DNA of 64,000 nucleotides from Marchantia polymorpha subsp. ruderalis (lineage: Eukaryota; Streptophyta; Marchantiopsida; Marchantiales; Marchantiaceae), in contig AP031358.1 of NCBI GenBank assembly GCA_037833965.1, positions 14,082,001-14,146,000 of the forward strand. The letters are read 5' to 3'. Made by a program: the position numbers and the translations under genes. The notes under the pieces are model-generated. The model worked only from the letters and a program-made list of their open reading frames with translations, ran no database searches and had not been told where the DNA came from. This document shows, one piece after another, positions 13,001-20,700 of this stretch (within the stretch, counting starts at the first letter, position 1; every line of letters starts with the position of its first letter).

Positions 13001-13905
13001 CACGCGCTGGACATGGGACAGGGTTGCATGATCCCAGATCTCGGATGTTTTGGGAGATGATGCGAGTGTTATGTCATCTCCAAGTGCAGCAGACACGTTC
13101 TCCAGCATACATTCTGGAGAACGTACCATTGTTGGGTGACACTCGGGCCCAGTTGATGGCGAGTGTCCATCAAGTCCGAGCATGGATTGGATCAGCAGTA
13201 CTGTTGGATGCTGCGAGGGTTGGATCACGAGCGCATCGTGCACGTTTGTGGTGGACCAACCTTTTGCCACGTGAGATATTGCGTCATGCCTATGATTCGG
13301 TGAAGCGTGATACTACACTCACCGTTGACAGTATCTTGGATGTTTCCCGGCACTCTCAAGTAGTGAGAGTTGCTGACAGGTCACCTATGGCATTGGTGAA
13401 CCGCGTAGGTCAGCCTCGGATGGCTTTACCTACATTTGTCAGTTATCCGGCATCACATGCATATCGTGATGGGGGACCTGGACTACTATGGGACAGTACC
13501 CTACATCAGTTGGTGGAGCCCAACGCTGATGAGAGAGAGCGTGCGATGGGGTTTCTTACTGGTGTGACCGCGGCTTCTTCAATTTCAGAGGCGTCGCGTC
13601 GTCAGGTTTTGGGTCAGGCTATGGACCTGAACTGCTTGACGTGGATTGTGAGCTTGGGTTTGGCCGAGCAACGCCGTTTGCGCGCAGATTTGGTGGTTGT
13701 AACACCACTTATTAGCTCATGGCCTACCGGGACGGTAGTAGCAATGGCTGGGGGCGACAGGCGAGATATTTGTCATCCTTGGAGTTTATGGGACGTGACG
13801 AAAGGACTTGCCAGAGTTGCAGCCCATGCAGTTGGAGAGGATTCTCACGTGGAGGTGGCTACGAAGAAGGGTACGGAGAACCCTTCTTTGCAGTGTGTAG
13901 CGTAG
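10024..13905 (+). CDS. Gag-protease-DNA methyltransferase polyprotein (1293 aa)
   Basis: This block encodes the particle protein, the maturation protease and a cytosine-5 DNA methyltransferase. The start is the first in-frame ATG; the frame is open upstream but lacks ATG. Residues 1-90 and about 155-265 look like Gag capsid, split by a Ser/Gly/Thr-rich linker (about 91-147). Two zinc knuckles follow, Cx2Cx3Hx4C (317-329) and Cx2Cx4Hx4C (349-362), then an RGG box (about 372-395) and a short coiled coil (about 414-428). The aspartic protease motif LLDSGA has its Asp at 653. The methyltransferase occupies about 893-1233 (see its own entry). The frame ends at UAG (13903-13905), and the next block continues in the same frame, implying readthrough. 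The methyltransferase is therefore made in Gag amounts unless the protease trims it. No break is visible. Confidence 0.93.
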   Translation: MDGMYGAAKGPRRYSGAVGTIELDDFIQEFDTWCDMQFLRNPTLFTPFFAWKGLFQHLEGPPMDDYHEFGREYAVEIDAWRRHWSPNYSSITQGGVGTSGAASIGISGGASSSISEGTSGAVGATGTSTSSGTVSIAGGSTRGDAGGVPSFSPIPEFFQRLRKNYQGVKTEKLRSLQEFERKTGESLREAYTRMRRLISVTHGVTEAQAVQYWYRILDRELRRRVRDATLMSDSSPTLAHVFALSEKIELNMVEERVVTSTFARDTTTTSRIPHSSAQSRPISGSRGGHTRHPSGHREPSARPPLPSFSGQPQGPSCWTCGGSHMRKDCPQEREGQTPHARPQPAQVTCDHCHRPGHPRERCFDLHPELRSGGRGRGGDAPRGRGGRGGRGGRGTGAIERTAASATSATESAMAARIEQLEQRLAAMADLGASTSTSYEGEDFSYLASAAQVEASVAVTRGGARTSEPRGATVELDPQRGEGGRQSRLPQSFLLSEVGSSSSMRPAPPTDTRVRTEVLTSSVVGADVPSSAVMRMATSVLRSPLFSATELIDSGIDLARVFRVAATSCERGIIAATSAEISEDTVEDPSSTSTLFEETTWQAAAARMESLPARPAIDRESIVPGVCMVDNRSGLFRLVSSTRQVYVPARVLLDSGAQPLMLGKAACISLGIRRSELEPCPFQIQTSLGGASNRSYFMTRESIAVQLRHDHPHDSSQFGVRAVVTSAESYDVLVGGVVLYPMGFRMDYWTETAAYRPGWQSGDGRLSELPVRFISRDRPLESSSAVLASVAGFSGVLTWSGELLAGNMSADDTSLYEDVEEVVSFTAAVTSSLDVPLWSSCQALQLEADRLVKKAWSEASLPAEPERASDDRLVGGSSALSPLVTTPIAWEYSSEGVCLLDLFGGISTGLAAVLQSGIPVRRYLYVEKDETARRVSSRHVAQLMRRFPSLLPRSAVRGFQKALPSDISLLGAPDLDRVGHIDMVIAGWPCQGHTRAGHGTGLHDPRSRMFWEMMRVLCHLQVQQTRSPAYILENVPLLGDTRAQLMASVHQVRAWIGSAVLLDAARVGSRAHRARLWWTNLLPREILRHAYDSVKRDTTLTVDSILDVSRHSQVVRVADRSPMALVNRVGQPRMALPTFVSYPASHAYRDGGPGLLWDSTLHQLVEPNADERERAMGFLTGVTAASSISEASRRQVLGQAMDLNCLTWIVSLGLAEQRRLRADLVVVTPLISSWPTGTVVAMAGGDRRDICHPWSLWDVTKGLARVAAHAVGEDSHVEVATKKGTENPSLQCVA
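12670..13735 (+). other. DNMT3-like cytosine-5 DNA methyltransferase domain within the Gag polyprotein
   Basis: All key motifs of a C5 methyltransferase appear in order. Motif I is LLDLFGGISTGL (SAM binding), followed by an acidic motif II (YVEKDE). Motif IV is GWPCQG with the catalytic Cys at residue 989 (codon 12988-12990). Motif VI is ENV (1032-1034). Motif VIII is AHRAR (Args 1072 and 1074). Motif IX/X is ERERAMGF followed by VLGQAMDLNCL. The AHRARxxW-x-NL block and the GIxTGLxxL...GIxVxRY spacing resemble animal/plant DNMT3 more than DNMT1/MET1 or chromomethylases. No PWWP, UBA or chromodomain adjoins it; the polyprotein supplies a protease before it and, by readthrough, RT after it. Retrotransposon-borne C5 methyltransferases are known from dinoflagellates and the charophyte Klebsormidium (from memory, de Mendoza and colleagues 2018). 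All catalytic residues are intact, so activity is plausible but untested. Confidence 0.92.
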
Positions 13906-13911
13906 CAACCA
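13903..13911 (+). promoter_or_regulatory. Type I stop-codon readthrough signal (UAG CAA CCA)
   Basis: The only stop between the two coding blocks is TAG, followed directly by CAA CCA in the same frame. This fits UAG-CAR-YYA, the motif that drives leaky termination in tobamoviruses (UAG CAA UUA in TMV). Readthrough, rather than frameshifting or a separate start, would fuse RT-RNase H-integrase-PHD to Gag-protease-DNMT. The first ATG of the downstream block is not until 13942, so reinitiation is the less likely alternative. Confidence 0.8.
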
Positions 13912-16900
13912 TTGACAGTGTCGCCTCCCTCTAGTGTGCCTATGGAGGAGGAGTGGGAGCCATTGATTGGTTCCCAGATCACAGGAGGAGAGAGGCGACG
14001 ATTGACACAATTCCTACGAGACTATAGGAGTTGTTTTGCTTTCAGTATGAAGGAGTTGGGTGCGTTGATTGGACCCGGTATACGGATAGAATTGGCTAGT
14101 GATACGCCAATCTTCCGTCGTCCTTATCGATACAGTGAGATGGAGAGAGATTTGATTCGGAGTAGGACGTTGGACCTACTGGAGGCTGGACTAGTGGAGT
14201 TATCGCATGGTGAGTATGCGTCAGCCACTGTCATGCCGGTGAAGAAGGATGTACATGGCAACTACACGGATAGGCGCATGTGTGGAGACTACCGTCCTAT
14301 CAATCGGCAGACGAAGTCCGATAAGTATGCCATGCCTACACCTGAGGAGATCTTCGATGTGGTGGGACATGCGAGGATTTTTAGTACTTTGAATCTTCGG
14401 GCAGGATACCATCAGTTGCCAATTCGGGAGGAGGACAAAACCAAGACAGCGTTTTGGGGCGTCAACTCCCACGGCAAGGATTGTTTGTATCAGTGGCGAT
14501 TCTTACCCTTTGGGTTGAAGAATGCACCTGCCGAGTTTCAGAGGGTTATGGACAGAATCCTGGCGGGGCTGGATTTTGTCAGATGTTACATTGATGATAT
14601 CTTGGTGTTTAGTGACACTGTGGAGCAACACCAGATACACTTGCAGATTGTGTTTGAGCGATTGAGGGCTCATGGTTTGAGGTTACATCCTGGGAAGTGT
14701 AAGTTCTTCCAGGAGAAGGTTGAGTACTTGGGTCATGTGATATACCCAGGTGGTTTAGGAGTTCAGCAAGCAAAGGTGGAGGCTATTGCACGCATCCCTC
14801 GTCCCACGGATGTGAGTAGAGTTCGTGCATTTATGGGTTTAGCGAACTACTATCGGAGGTATGTGAAGGGGTTCAGTGCTATAGCCAAGCCTTTGAACCA
14901 GTTGCTGAAGTCAGATCAGGAGTGGCAATGGGGAGATGAGCAGGAGAGAGCTTTTGTTGAGCTCAAGGCCAGGTTGGTGGCCGCTCCCATCTTGAGGAGA
15001 CCTATCAGAGGTCGTCCATACCAATTGCACACTGATTGGAGTATGTTGGGACTTGGAGCGGTGTTGACGCAGCGTGATGATGAGGGCAAGGAGTTTGTGG
15101 TTGCGTACGCTAGTCGTTCGAACAATGCAGCGGAGTCGCGGTATAGTTCGTACGAGGGAGAGTGCTTGGCAGCGGTGTGGGCTGTGGCGCACTTCAGGTG
15201 TTACTTGTTTGGTACGCAGTTCACCCTTGTTACTGATCATCAACCGCTCAAGTGGTTGATGGAGTCCGACAAGCTTACAGGGAAGCTTGCACGGTGGGCT
15301 CTCATCTTACAGGAGTACGACTTTCAGGTGGTGCATAGACCTGGAGTTGCGAACCTAGATGCCGATGGTTTGAGTCGAAACCCATGCACTAGCCAGGAGG
15401 ATGACACTGGAGCTAGATGGCATGGTGAGGTTGACGAGGAGATGGTGCCTGGTTGGCATGCATCTGCCTTCATGTGTTGGTTACGTGGGAACTCCAGCAC
15501 AGAGGATCATCTGACATCTTACTCTAGTCAGAGAGTAGATGGTCGATCTCCAGATCCTGAGGTTGAGGATGGTGGTGTGGATCAGCGTGATGTACACGAT
15601 GATGCATTGGTGTTGGAGTTCCTACGGACCAGCATGGTGCCAGGCACAGTGGGTGCCAAGGAGCAAGATCGTGTTCTCCAACGGGCCAAGAGGTACCGAT
15701 TGGAGGGATCACATGTTCTCCGAGTATGGGAGGACGGTAGGGTACGAGTAGTACCACATCCAGCCCAGAGAGCACGCATTGTGAGGCATGCTCATGAGGA
15801 GTTGGGACATTTTGGAGTGAAGCGTACATACAGCTTACTCCTTGGTCAGTATTGGTGGCGTGGTATGCATACTCAGGTACAGCAGTTGGTATCACGTTGC
15901 ATGGTTTGTGATCGAGTGAGGGCATCATTCAATGCCCCGACACCAGTGTTACATCCATTACCCATCATGGGGTTGGGTTACCGTTGGAGTTTGGACTTTG
16001 CTGGACCACTACCTTTGACTGTACGACATCATCGATATGTGTTGGTGATGGTGGAGCATTTCTCCAAGTGGATTGAGTTGGTGGCATTACCTGACAAGGC
16101 AAGTGAGGGAGTAGCGTATGCTTTTCTTGACAGAGTGCTTAGTCACTATGGTGCACCAGCTGAGGTGTTGACCGATCAGGGAACGGAGTTTCAGGGTGAG
16201 TTTCAGGTCTTGTGCGACAAGGCACTGATTGATCATCGGACCACGTCGCGAGATCATCCAGAGGCGGATGGTTTAGCTGAACGTGTTGTACAGACGGTGA
16301 AGAGGGCGTTGCGCAAGTATGGCCTGCAGAAAGGTCATCTTGGGGACTGGGATATCCAGTTACCGTGGTTGGCCATGGGATATCGGTTCAGTCGGCAGGC
16401 ATCCTTGGCTTCCTTCTCACCATATTTTCTATTGTACGGCCGAGATCCAGACTTGCCAACATCGATTCGTCGTGAGTCTAGCGAGGTGGTGAACCTTGAT
16501 GACCCGAATATGTGGGTGAGAGTATGTTCTCAACGTGCAGAGCTCTTTCGAAGAGTTATGCCTGCAGCGTTTGAGAATCTTGCGATTGCTCAACATAGAG
16601 ATACGTTGCGGTATGCAACCATTCGGGGAGGAGGTTATCGACCATCAATTCGTAGATTCCATGTGGGAGACTACGTCTATCTACAACAGACTGCACCGAC
16701 GACATTGGATGTGACGGCGGGACGCACCATCTTGCGGGTGCGGGAGGTGTTACCTTCTGGAGTTCTCCTGTTGGAGGGTCGTGACGGCGTTGTTTGGAAG
16801 GATCATGTGCGCAATTGTGCGCCATGCCACCTCCCAAACGTAGATGGCACTATGGACCCAAGCTTAGCAGTAGTACGTGCTGGCTTGAGGTGCATGCTGT

Positions 16901-17034
16901 GTGGGTCAGCTGGTAAGGCGGCCCGTATGTTGGTGTGTGATAGGTGTTCTAGGGGATGGCACATGTCGTGCCTAACTCCGCCTATCGATGTTATTCCGGC
17001 TGGACGATGGGTTTGTCCTCGATGTACTTCATAG
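13906..17034 (+). CDS. Pol block: reverse transcriptase-RNase H-integrase-PHD finger (readthrough product)
   Basis: This block copies element RNA into DNA and inserts it. It is in the same frame as gag and would be made by UAG readthrough. RT spans about 14080-14830 with YIDD intact (14587-14598), but motif A reads LNLRAGYHQ, placing Asn (codon 14392-14394) where the catalytic Asp is expected. RNase H spans about 15010-15395, with the expected acidic residues in HTDWS, YEGE, VTDH and NLDADGLS. The integrase has an HHCC zinc domain (about 15785-15915), catalytic Asp in SLDFAGPL, Asp in LTDQGTEF and Glu in GLAE (spacing 34), then an SH3-like region (about 16660-16850). Instead of a chromodomain it ends in a PHD finger (16885-17031). 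The stop is TAG at 17032. The order RT-RNase H-integrase is Ty3/Gypsy. Confidence 0.93.
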   Translation, partial: QPLTVSPPSSVPMEEEWEPLIGSQITGGERRRLTQFLRDYRSCFAFSMKELGALIGPGIRIELASDTPIFRRPYRYSEMERDLIRSRTLDLLEAGLVELSHGEYASATVMPVKKDVHGNYTDRRMCGDYRPINRQTKSDKYAMPTPEEIFDVVGHARIFSTLNLRAGYHQLPIREEDKTKTAFWGVNSHGKDCLYQWRFLPFGLKNAPAEFQRVMDRILAGLDFVRCYIDDILVFSDTVEQHQIHLQIVFERLRAHGLRLHPGKCKFFQEKVEYLGHVIYPGGLGVQQAKVEAIARIPRPTDVSRVRAFMGLANYYRRYVKGFSAIAKPLNQLLKSDQEWQWGDEQERAFVELKARLVAAPILRRPIRGRPYQLHTDWSMLGLGAVLTQRDDEGKEFVVAYASRSNNAAESRYSSYEGECLAAVWAVAHFRCYLFGTQFTLVTDHQPLKWLMESDKLTGKLARWALILQEYDFQVVHRPGVANLDADGLSRNPCTSQEDDTGARWHGEVDEEMVPGWHASAFMCWLRGNSSTEDHLTSYSSQRVDGRSPDPEVEDGGVDQRDVHDDALVLEFLRTSMVPGTVGAKEQDRVLQRAKRYRLEGSHVLRVWEDGRVRVVPHPAQRARIVRHAHEELGHFGVKRTYSLLLGQYWWRGMHTQVQQLVSRCMVCDRVRASFNAPTPVLHPLPIMGLGYRWSLDFAGPLPLTVRHHRYVLVMVEHFSKWIELVALPDKASEGVAYAFLDRVLSHYGAPAEVLTDQGTEFQGEFQVLCDKALIDHRTTSRDHPEADGLAERVVQTVKRALRKYGLQKGHLGDWDIQLPWLAMGYRFSRQASLASFSPYFLLYGRDPDLPTSIRRESSEVVNLDDPNMWVRVCSQRAELFRRVMPAAFENLAIAQHRDTLRYATIRGGGYRPSIRRFHVGDYVYLQQTAPTTLDVTAGRTILRVREVLPSGVLLLEGRDGVVWKDHVRNCAPCHLPNVDGTMDPSLAVVRAGLRCMLCGSAGKAARMLVCDRCSRGWHMSCLTPPIDVIPAGRWVCPRCTS
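16885..17031 (+). other. C-terminal PHD finger of the integrase
   Basis: The last 49 residues show the full C4-H-C3 zinc pattern: CMLC, CDRC, Hx2C and CPRC, with the conserved Trp before the last pair. The CDxCxxGxHxxCLxPP...PxGxWxCPxC layout resembles plant PHDs of the ATXR5/6 type, which bind the histone H3 tail unmodified at K4. A reader here would occupy the place taken by the chromodomain in chromoviruses and could steer integration. Ligand specificity is inference. Confidence 0.88.
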
Positions 17035-17193
17035 GGGTAGATGACTTGATCTTCACATGTTATGAATTGCAGATAGGCGACTAACGATGGGGCGACATAG
17101 CACCCGGCCTACTGGTTCGCGCACCCACGAAGGTGTATAGCATGTAGTTGTAGATGGGGCTACCTGGGAGTCAGAGGGACCTGACCGCCAGCT
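17035..17193 (+). other. Retrotransposon 3' untranslated segment
   Basis: A short spacer lies between the pol stop and the polypurine tract. No open frame or structure stands out. Confidence 0.6.
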
Positions 17194-17204
17194 AGGGGGG
17201 CGAG
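17194..17204 (+). promoter_or_regulatory. Polypurine tract
   Basis: AGGGGGGCGAG (one C interrupts the purines) lies 1 bp before TGTGACA at 17206. This is the expected place for the plus-strand primer and is the main reason for placing the true LTR start at 17206 rather than at 17324. Confidence 0.7.
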
Positions 17205-17205
17205 T

Positions 17206-17616
17206 TGTGACATTTGAGTGTGTACTCTCTCGCGCCTTATATGTGTGTATGTGTGTGCGTATGTGTATGTGAGTAGCATGTCAGCGATGTGGAGTGTATG
17301 GCGATATGTATTCGCACGACAGCTGTCATGTAGTTACGAGTCGACTCACGAAGTTCAGACACTTACTATATTTAGCCGTAAAGTTAGGGTTCCGGTCACG
17401 GGGGGTATACAGTCGGGGACGGCTCGAAGAACGTCAGTTCTTCGAGTCGAGCCTGGAAGCGTTGGGAGCGTAGAGTGACTTTCCCCTTTGCGTCGACCTG
17501 GATTCTCCGAGTGTGGAGTGGGTTGGGCTTGACTCATGTTTGTGACGGTGACGGTTTGTTGCCAGTAGGGTAATTGACCGACGGGAATTCCAGTGGGGAA
17601 TCTCCCGTCTATTTCA
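17206..17616 (+). repeat. Full 3' LTR (411 bp)
   Basis: The LTR begins TGTGACA right after the polypurine tract and ends CTATTTCA. Its first 116 bp (17206-17321) recur at 17619-17734 and its last 293 bp (17324-17616) recur at 6931-7223, both apparently without a mismatch. A TG-rich stretch (about 17240-17275) and the 10-bp palindrome GACAGCTGTC (17318-17327) lie in U3. The palindrome is exactly where the two partial copies are cut. Confidence 0.88.
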
Positions 17617-17734
17617 GTTGTGACATTTGAGTGTGTACTCTCTCGCGCCTTATATGTGTGTATGTGTGTGCGTATGTGTATGTGAGTAGCATGTCAGCGA
17701 TGTGGAGTGTATGGCGATATGTATTCGCACGACA
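17617..17734 (+). repeat. Partial LTR joined tail-to-head to the full LTR (GT spacer plus 116 bp)
   Basis: After the LTR end CTATTTCA come GT and then a fresh LTR start TGTGACA, running to GACA, where host DNA begins. The GT equals the two bases that precede the LTR next to the polypurine tract, so the joint looks like a two-LTR circle junction. Together with 6931-7223 it makes one complete LTR less the GC at the centre of the palindrome. Confidence 0.85.
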
Positions 17735-17738
17735 TGTG

Positions 17739-20700
17739 AAAGGCATGTACTTAAGTATTAAAATGTACACCAAAATGTTGTGAAACTATTTTATGTTTTG
17801 AATAAATATTTTCAAAATTTATTGAAGATTTATTGAAGAAACATTTATATGAATGATCAATTTGTATTAAATTAAAAAAATTAAGAATTTAAATTTAAAT
17901 TTCATAAGATATCTTTTCATATAAATATCTGTTACAGAAAGTTCATGGTTTAATGCAAATTATCTATTTAAAATACATTTCTTTATCATTGCCTTAAATA
18001 TATGATTTGAAAATTTAATTGTGACGATGCTGTATAATAACTCATTGTGTACATACAAATTTACTAGTTCTAATTAATATATAATTAAAGACATTAAAAA
18101 AACAACATGTCGCACATATTGTGCATATGTAAGCGACTTGGATTTTTCAAAGAGCATGGCAACGAAATGATGGATGAACATGAGACTAGGTTACAGTAAC
18201 CTGACAATGAGAAGATTGTAATGATGCAGTTAAGATTGTCCACTGAAAACATGAGAATTCTAATATGATAGACATAAACTAATATGATCTCTTATATAGA
18301 ATATTATTTACAATGTTCCATATAGAATATTCAAAACATGTTGTTTTCAATGGATTAGATTATGAATGATGCATTGCCGTATTTTTTCACACAAACGCAA
18401 AGTTAGCGTAAAATTTAGAATCAACCATTGTACGTACCCATATGGTTAGAGACTTGCCACCTCAACAACTGCCTATTTATGAAAATGAAAAATCTATGAA
18501 ACGGATAACCATCAATTCTGAACACATAATGAATGCTATTTCCATATGAGATGCTCATACCTTAACAAGCACGAAAACCCTAACCGCAAAGGCATCAAGG
18601 GTAAGGTAAATTCCGAATGAATGTGTCGATTACATAAGATGTGTAATTGTTACTTGGAGGTCACGTGTTTGTCTGGAAATGAAGATCCACACCCCAACCT
18701 TCAATCAGTGTTGATCCAAGTCAGAAAGTAAAGGTCCCTGCAACTTTAAGGCGCTTGAATATGGCGCTCAGATATGGTGTGTTACATAGGACTTGTTAAA
18801 GCTGAGCATCCACTTTCACATTAAGAAAGCTGGTCGTTCTAGACAAGGGGGCTCACTAATATCATTTGCTCATTGTGCAGCAGGCTTGGCTGAATGTCGT
18901 AATGCTACATGCCCATGCGGAGAGTGCTCACGGCACCAGATGAGAAACTAGTTGCAGCTTTGAGCTTTTGCCACTCTCTCTGCTCGTACCACACAGGCTA
19001 TGACATGTGTGGCTGGCTGGCTACGTCTGGCACCAGACTTAAAGATGCAAATTGCAGGTGATCGTCTCCCTACACTCCTGGAAACAATGTGTACATTGTA
19101 GTCTTTCATCAGTTTGCCACCAGCGATGCCAACGTACGACAAGTGGGTACATGTCGACAACCATGCCACTGTTGGTGAGGAAAGCGTCCCCCCTCCCCCT
19201 CTGCTGCAGGAGCTCCTCCGAGAGGAGACGAGCAGCAGCAGTTGACCCGAGGGAGCTCAACAACAAATCGATGAATTGGGCAAGAACGTTGGAACCGGAT
19301 ATGGACGACCCGGAAACCAGCATGCGCGTTCGTGGCATGGTAAAATATGGGTGGAAGACAACGGGCGCCAAGGAATCATCGGATAATGTCCGCTCAACAT
19401 TCCCCGTTGTTGACAAAAACACGATCTAGCGGCCTCATGGGCAGCCAACAAGTGGCACGGTCTTAAGGAGGAACCAAATCTTCCGAGGTCGCTAATGTTC
19501 TTACCATCTTTTGGATCTTGTCACTCGGAAACCATGACCCATCATCATCGAGTCGATGTCTCGTACGACGAAACAACAAGTGTCCCGAACGAAAAGATCT
19601 GACGATGAAGTTGCAACCTCGATCTGCCGCAGATGTCGTTGTCTCCTCATGGGTGCACAACCGGACCTGCAGAAGAAATACTCACGTTATGTTGGACATG
19701 GGAGTACACGAGTTTCCGCCCATTGGCCACATGTCAAATGTCGAGGTAAAGTGCAAATATCCTCCTCATTTGGTGTCCAATTCTGGCTAGTCTTCCACTC
19801 CGACGGAGTGATGAAGAGAGCTGCTGTTGCGGAGAACATTTGCATGAAAGGGTTACGGAAGTAGAGTGCCTCAACACTCCACCCCCATTAGTCCCCCAGT
19901 CGTCGAAACTCGGACACTACTGTTCTCATTCCGACTCGAGAGGGTCCTTCACGTTCTCGCAATCCCTTGGCCTCCTGGATTCGCCGACGTACTTTCCCCA
20001 ACCGAGGTGTCTCGAGAACATTGCACCGGCTGGCACCATCGAGTGGCATGCGTTCATGGGACCTCATTCTGCAAGTCTACAATCCCTAATAGTGCATCAT
20101 GAAGGCCCAGCCCAGTAGTAGGAGCTGCAGCAGGGATGGAAAGAATATGGACGGAGTTCTCGTCCAAAAGAAACAAGAGAGCAAACGAACATGTTCGCAG
20201 CATGCTGCGACCACGAGGATGCTAATTTAATCAGATTCTCCCACAAAGTCGTGTAATGCCGCGCGGCAGAGATACATACGTTCATGGCTCTTTTGGACAC
20301 TACTTGTTTTCATATCTTTGGTCGTCACGTCCTGCAAAGTGTTGATGTCCGAATGGTTTGTGATCGAACCATGGCAGCAGCAGTAGTAGTAACCTGGACT
20401 TCATGGCCCGGCGAAAAGATCAACCTCCGTCTCAGATTGTCATTACTGTCTACACTGGTGTGGTCACGGAGATCCATGTGTGGAATTGGAGGCGCTAGCA
20501 CTGGAGATGTGCATTTCTTGCACTCATGTTCATGGGTACACGCTACTGGGAAAAATATTCTCTCATTCACTTTCCCATTCAGAAAACATCGGTAATCACG
20601 GTCACTCTTTTACTCAGCATAGGAGAAAAAGGACCGGGAACCATCGAGGGACTGGTGTATAATGACAAGACATACGGAGCGGCCAACTGTTCTCGAGTGG

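Larger units (their letters stand above)
6931..17734 (+). mobile_element. Ty3/Gypsy-type LTR retrotransposon carrying a DNA methyltransferase and a PHD finger, with permuted ends
   Basis: The element is 10,804 bp and is flanked by a perfect 4-bp direct repeat, TGTG (6927-6930 and 17735-17738). Its order is partial LTR (6931-7223), long leader, gag-protease-DNMT (10024-13905), in-frame UAG, RT-RNase H-integrase-PHD (to 17034), polypurine tract (17194-17204), full LTR (17206-17616), 2-bp spacer GT, and a second partial LTR (17619-17734). The domain order RT-RNase H-integrase and the residues of each domain place it in Ty3/Gypsy. LTR-derived segments look identical by eye, so insertion is recent. 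The segment order is what a two-LTR circle would give if opened at the palindrome GACAGCTGTC inside one LTR. Both frames are open, but RT motif A has Asn for Asp. The surrounding DNA is AT-rich intergenic sequence. Confidence 0.93.

Noticed and set aside
6931..17734. Ngaro/DIRS-type split-direct-repeat element
   Set aside because: The segment order matches, but the enzyme is a Ty3-type DDE integrase with HHCC finger, not a tyrosine recombinase, and a polypurine tract marks a normal LTR start. Kept only as an alternative in the permutation finding.
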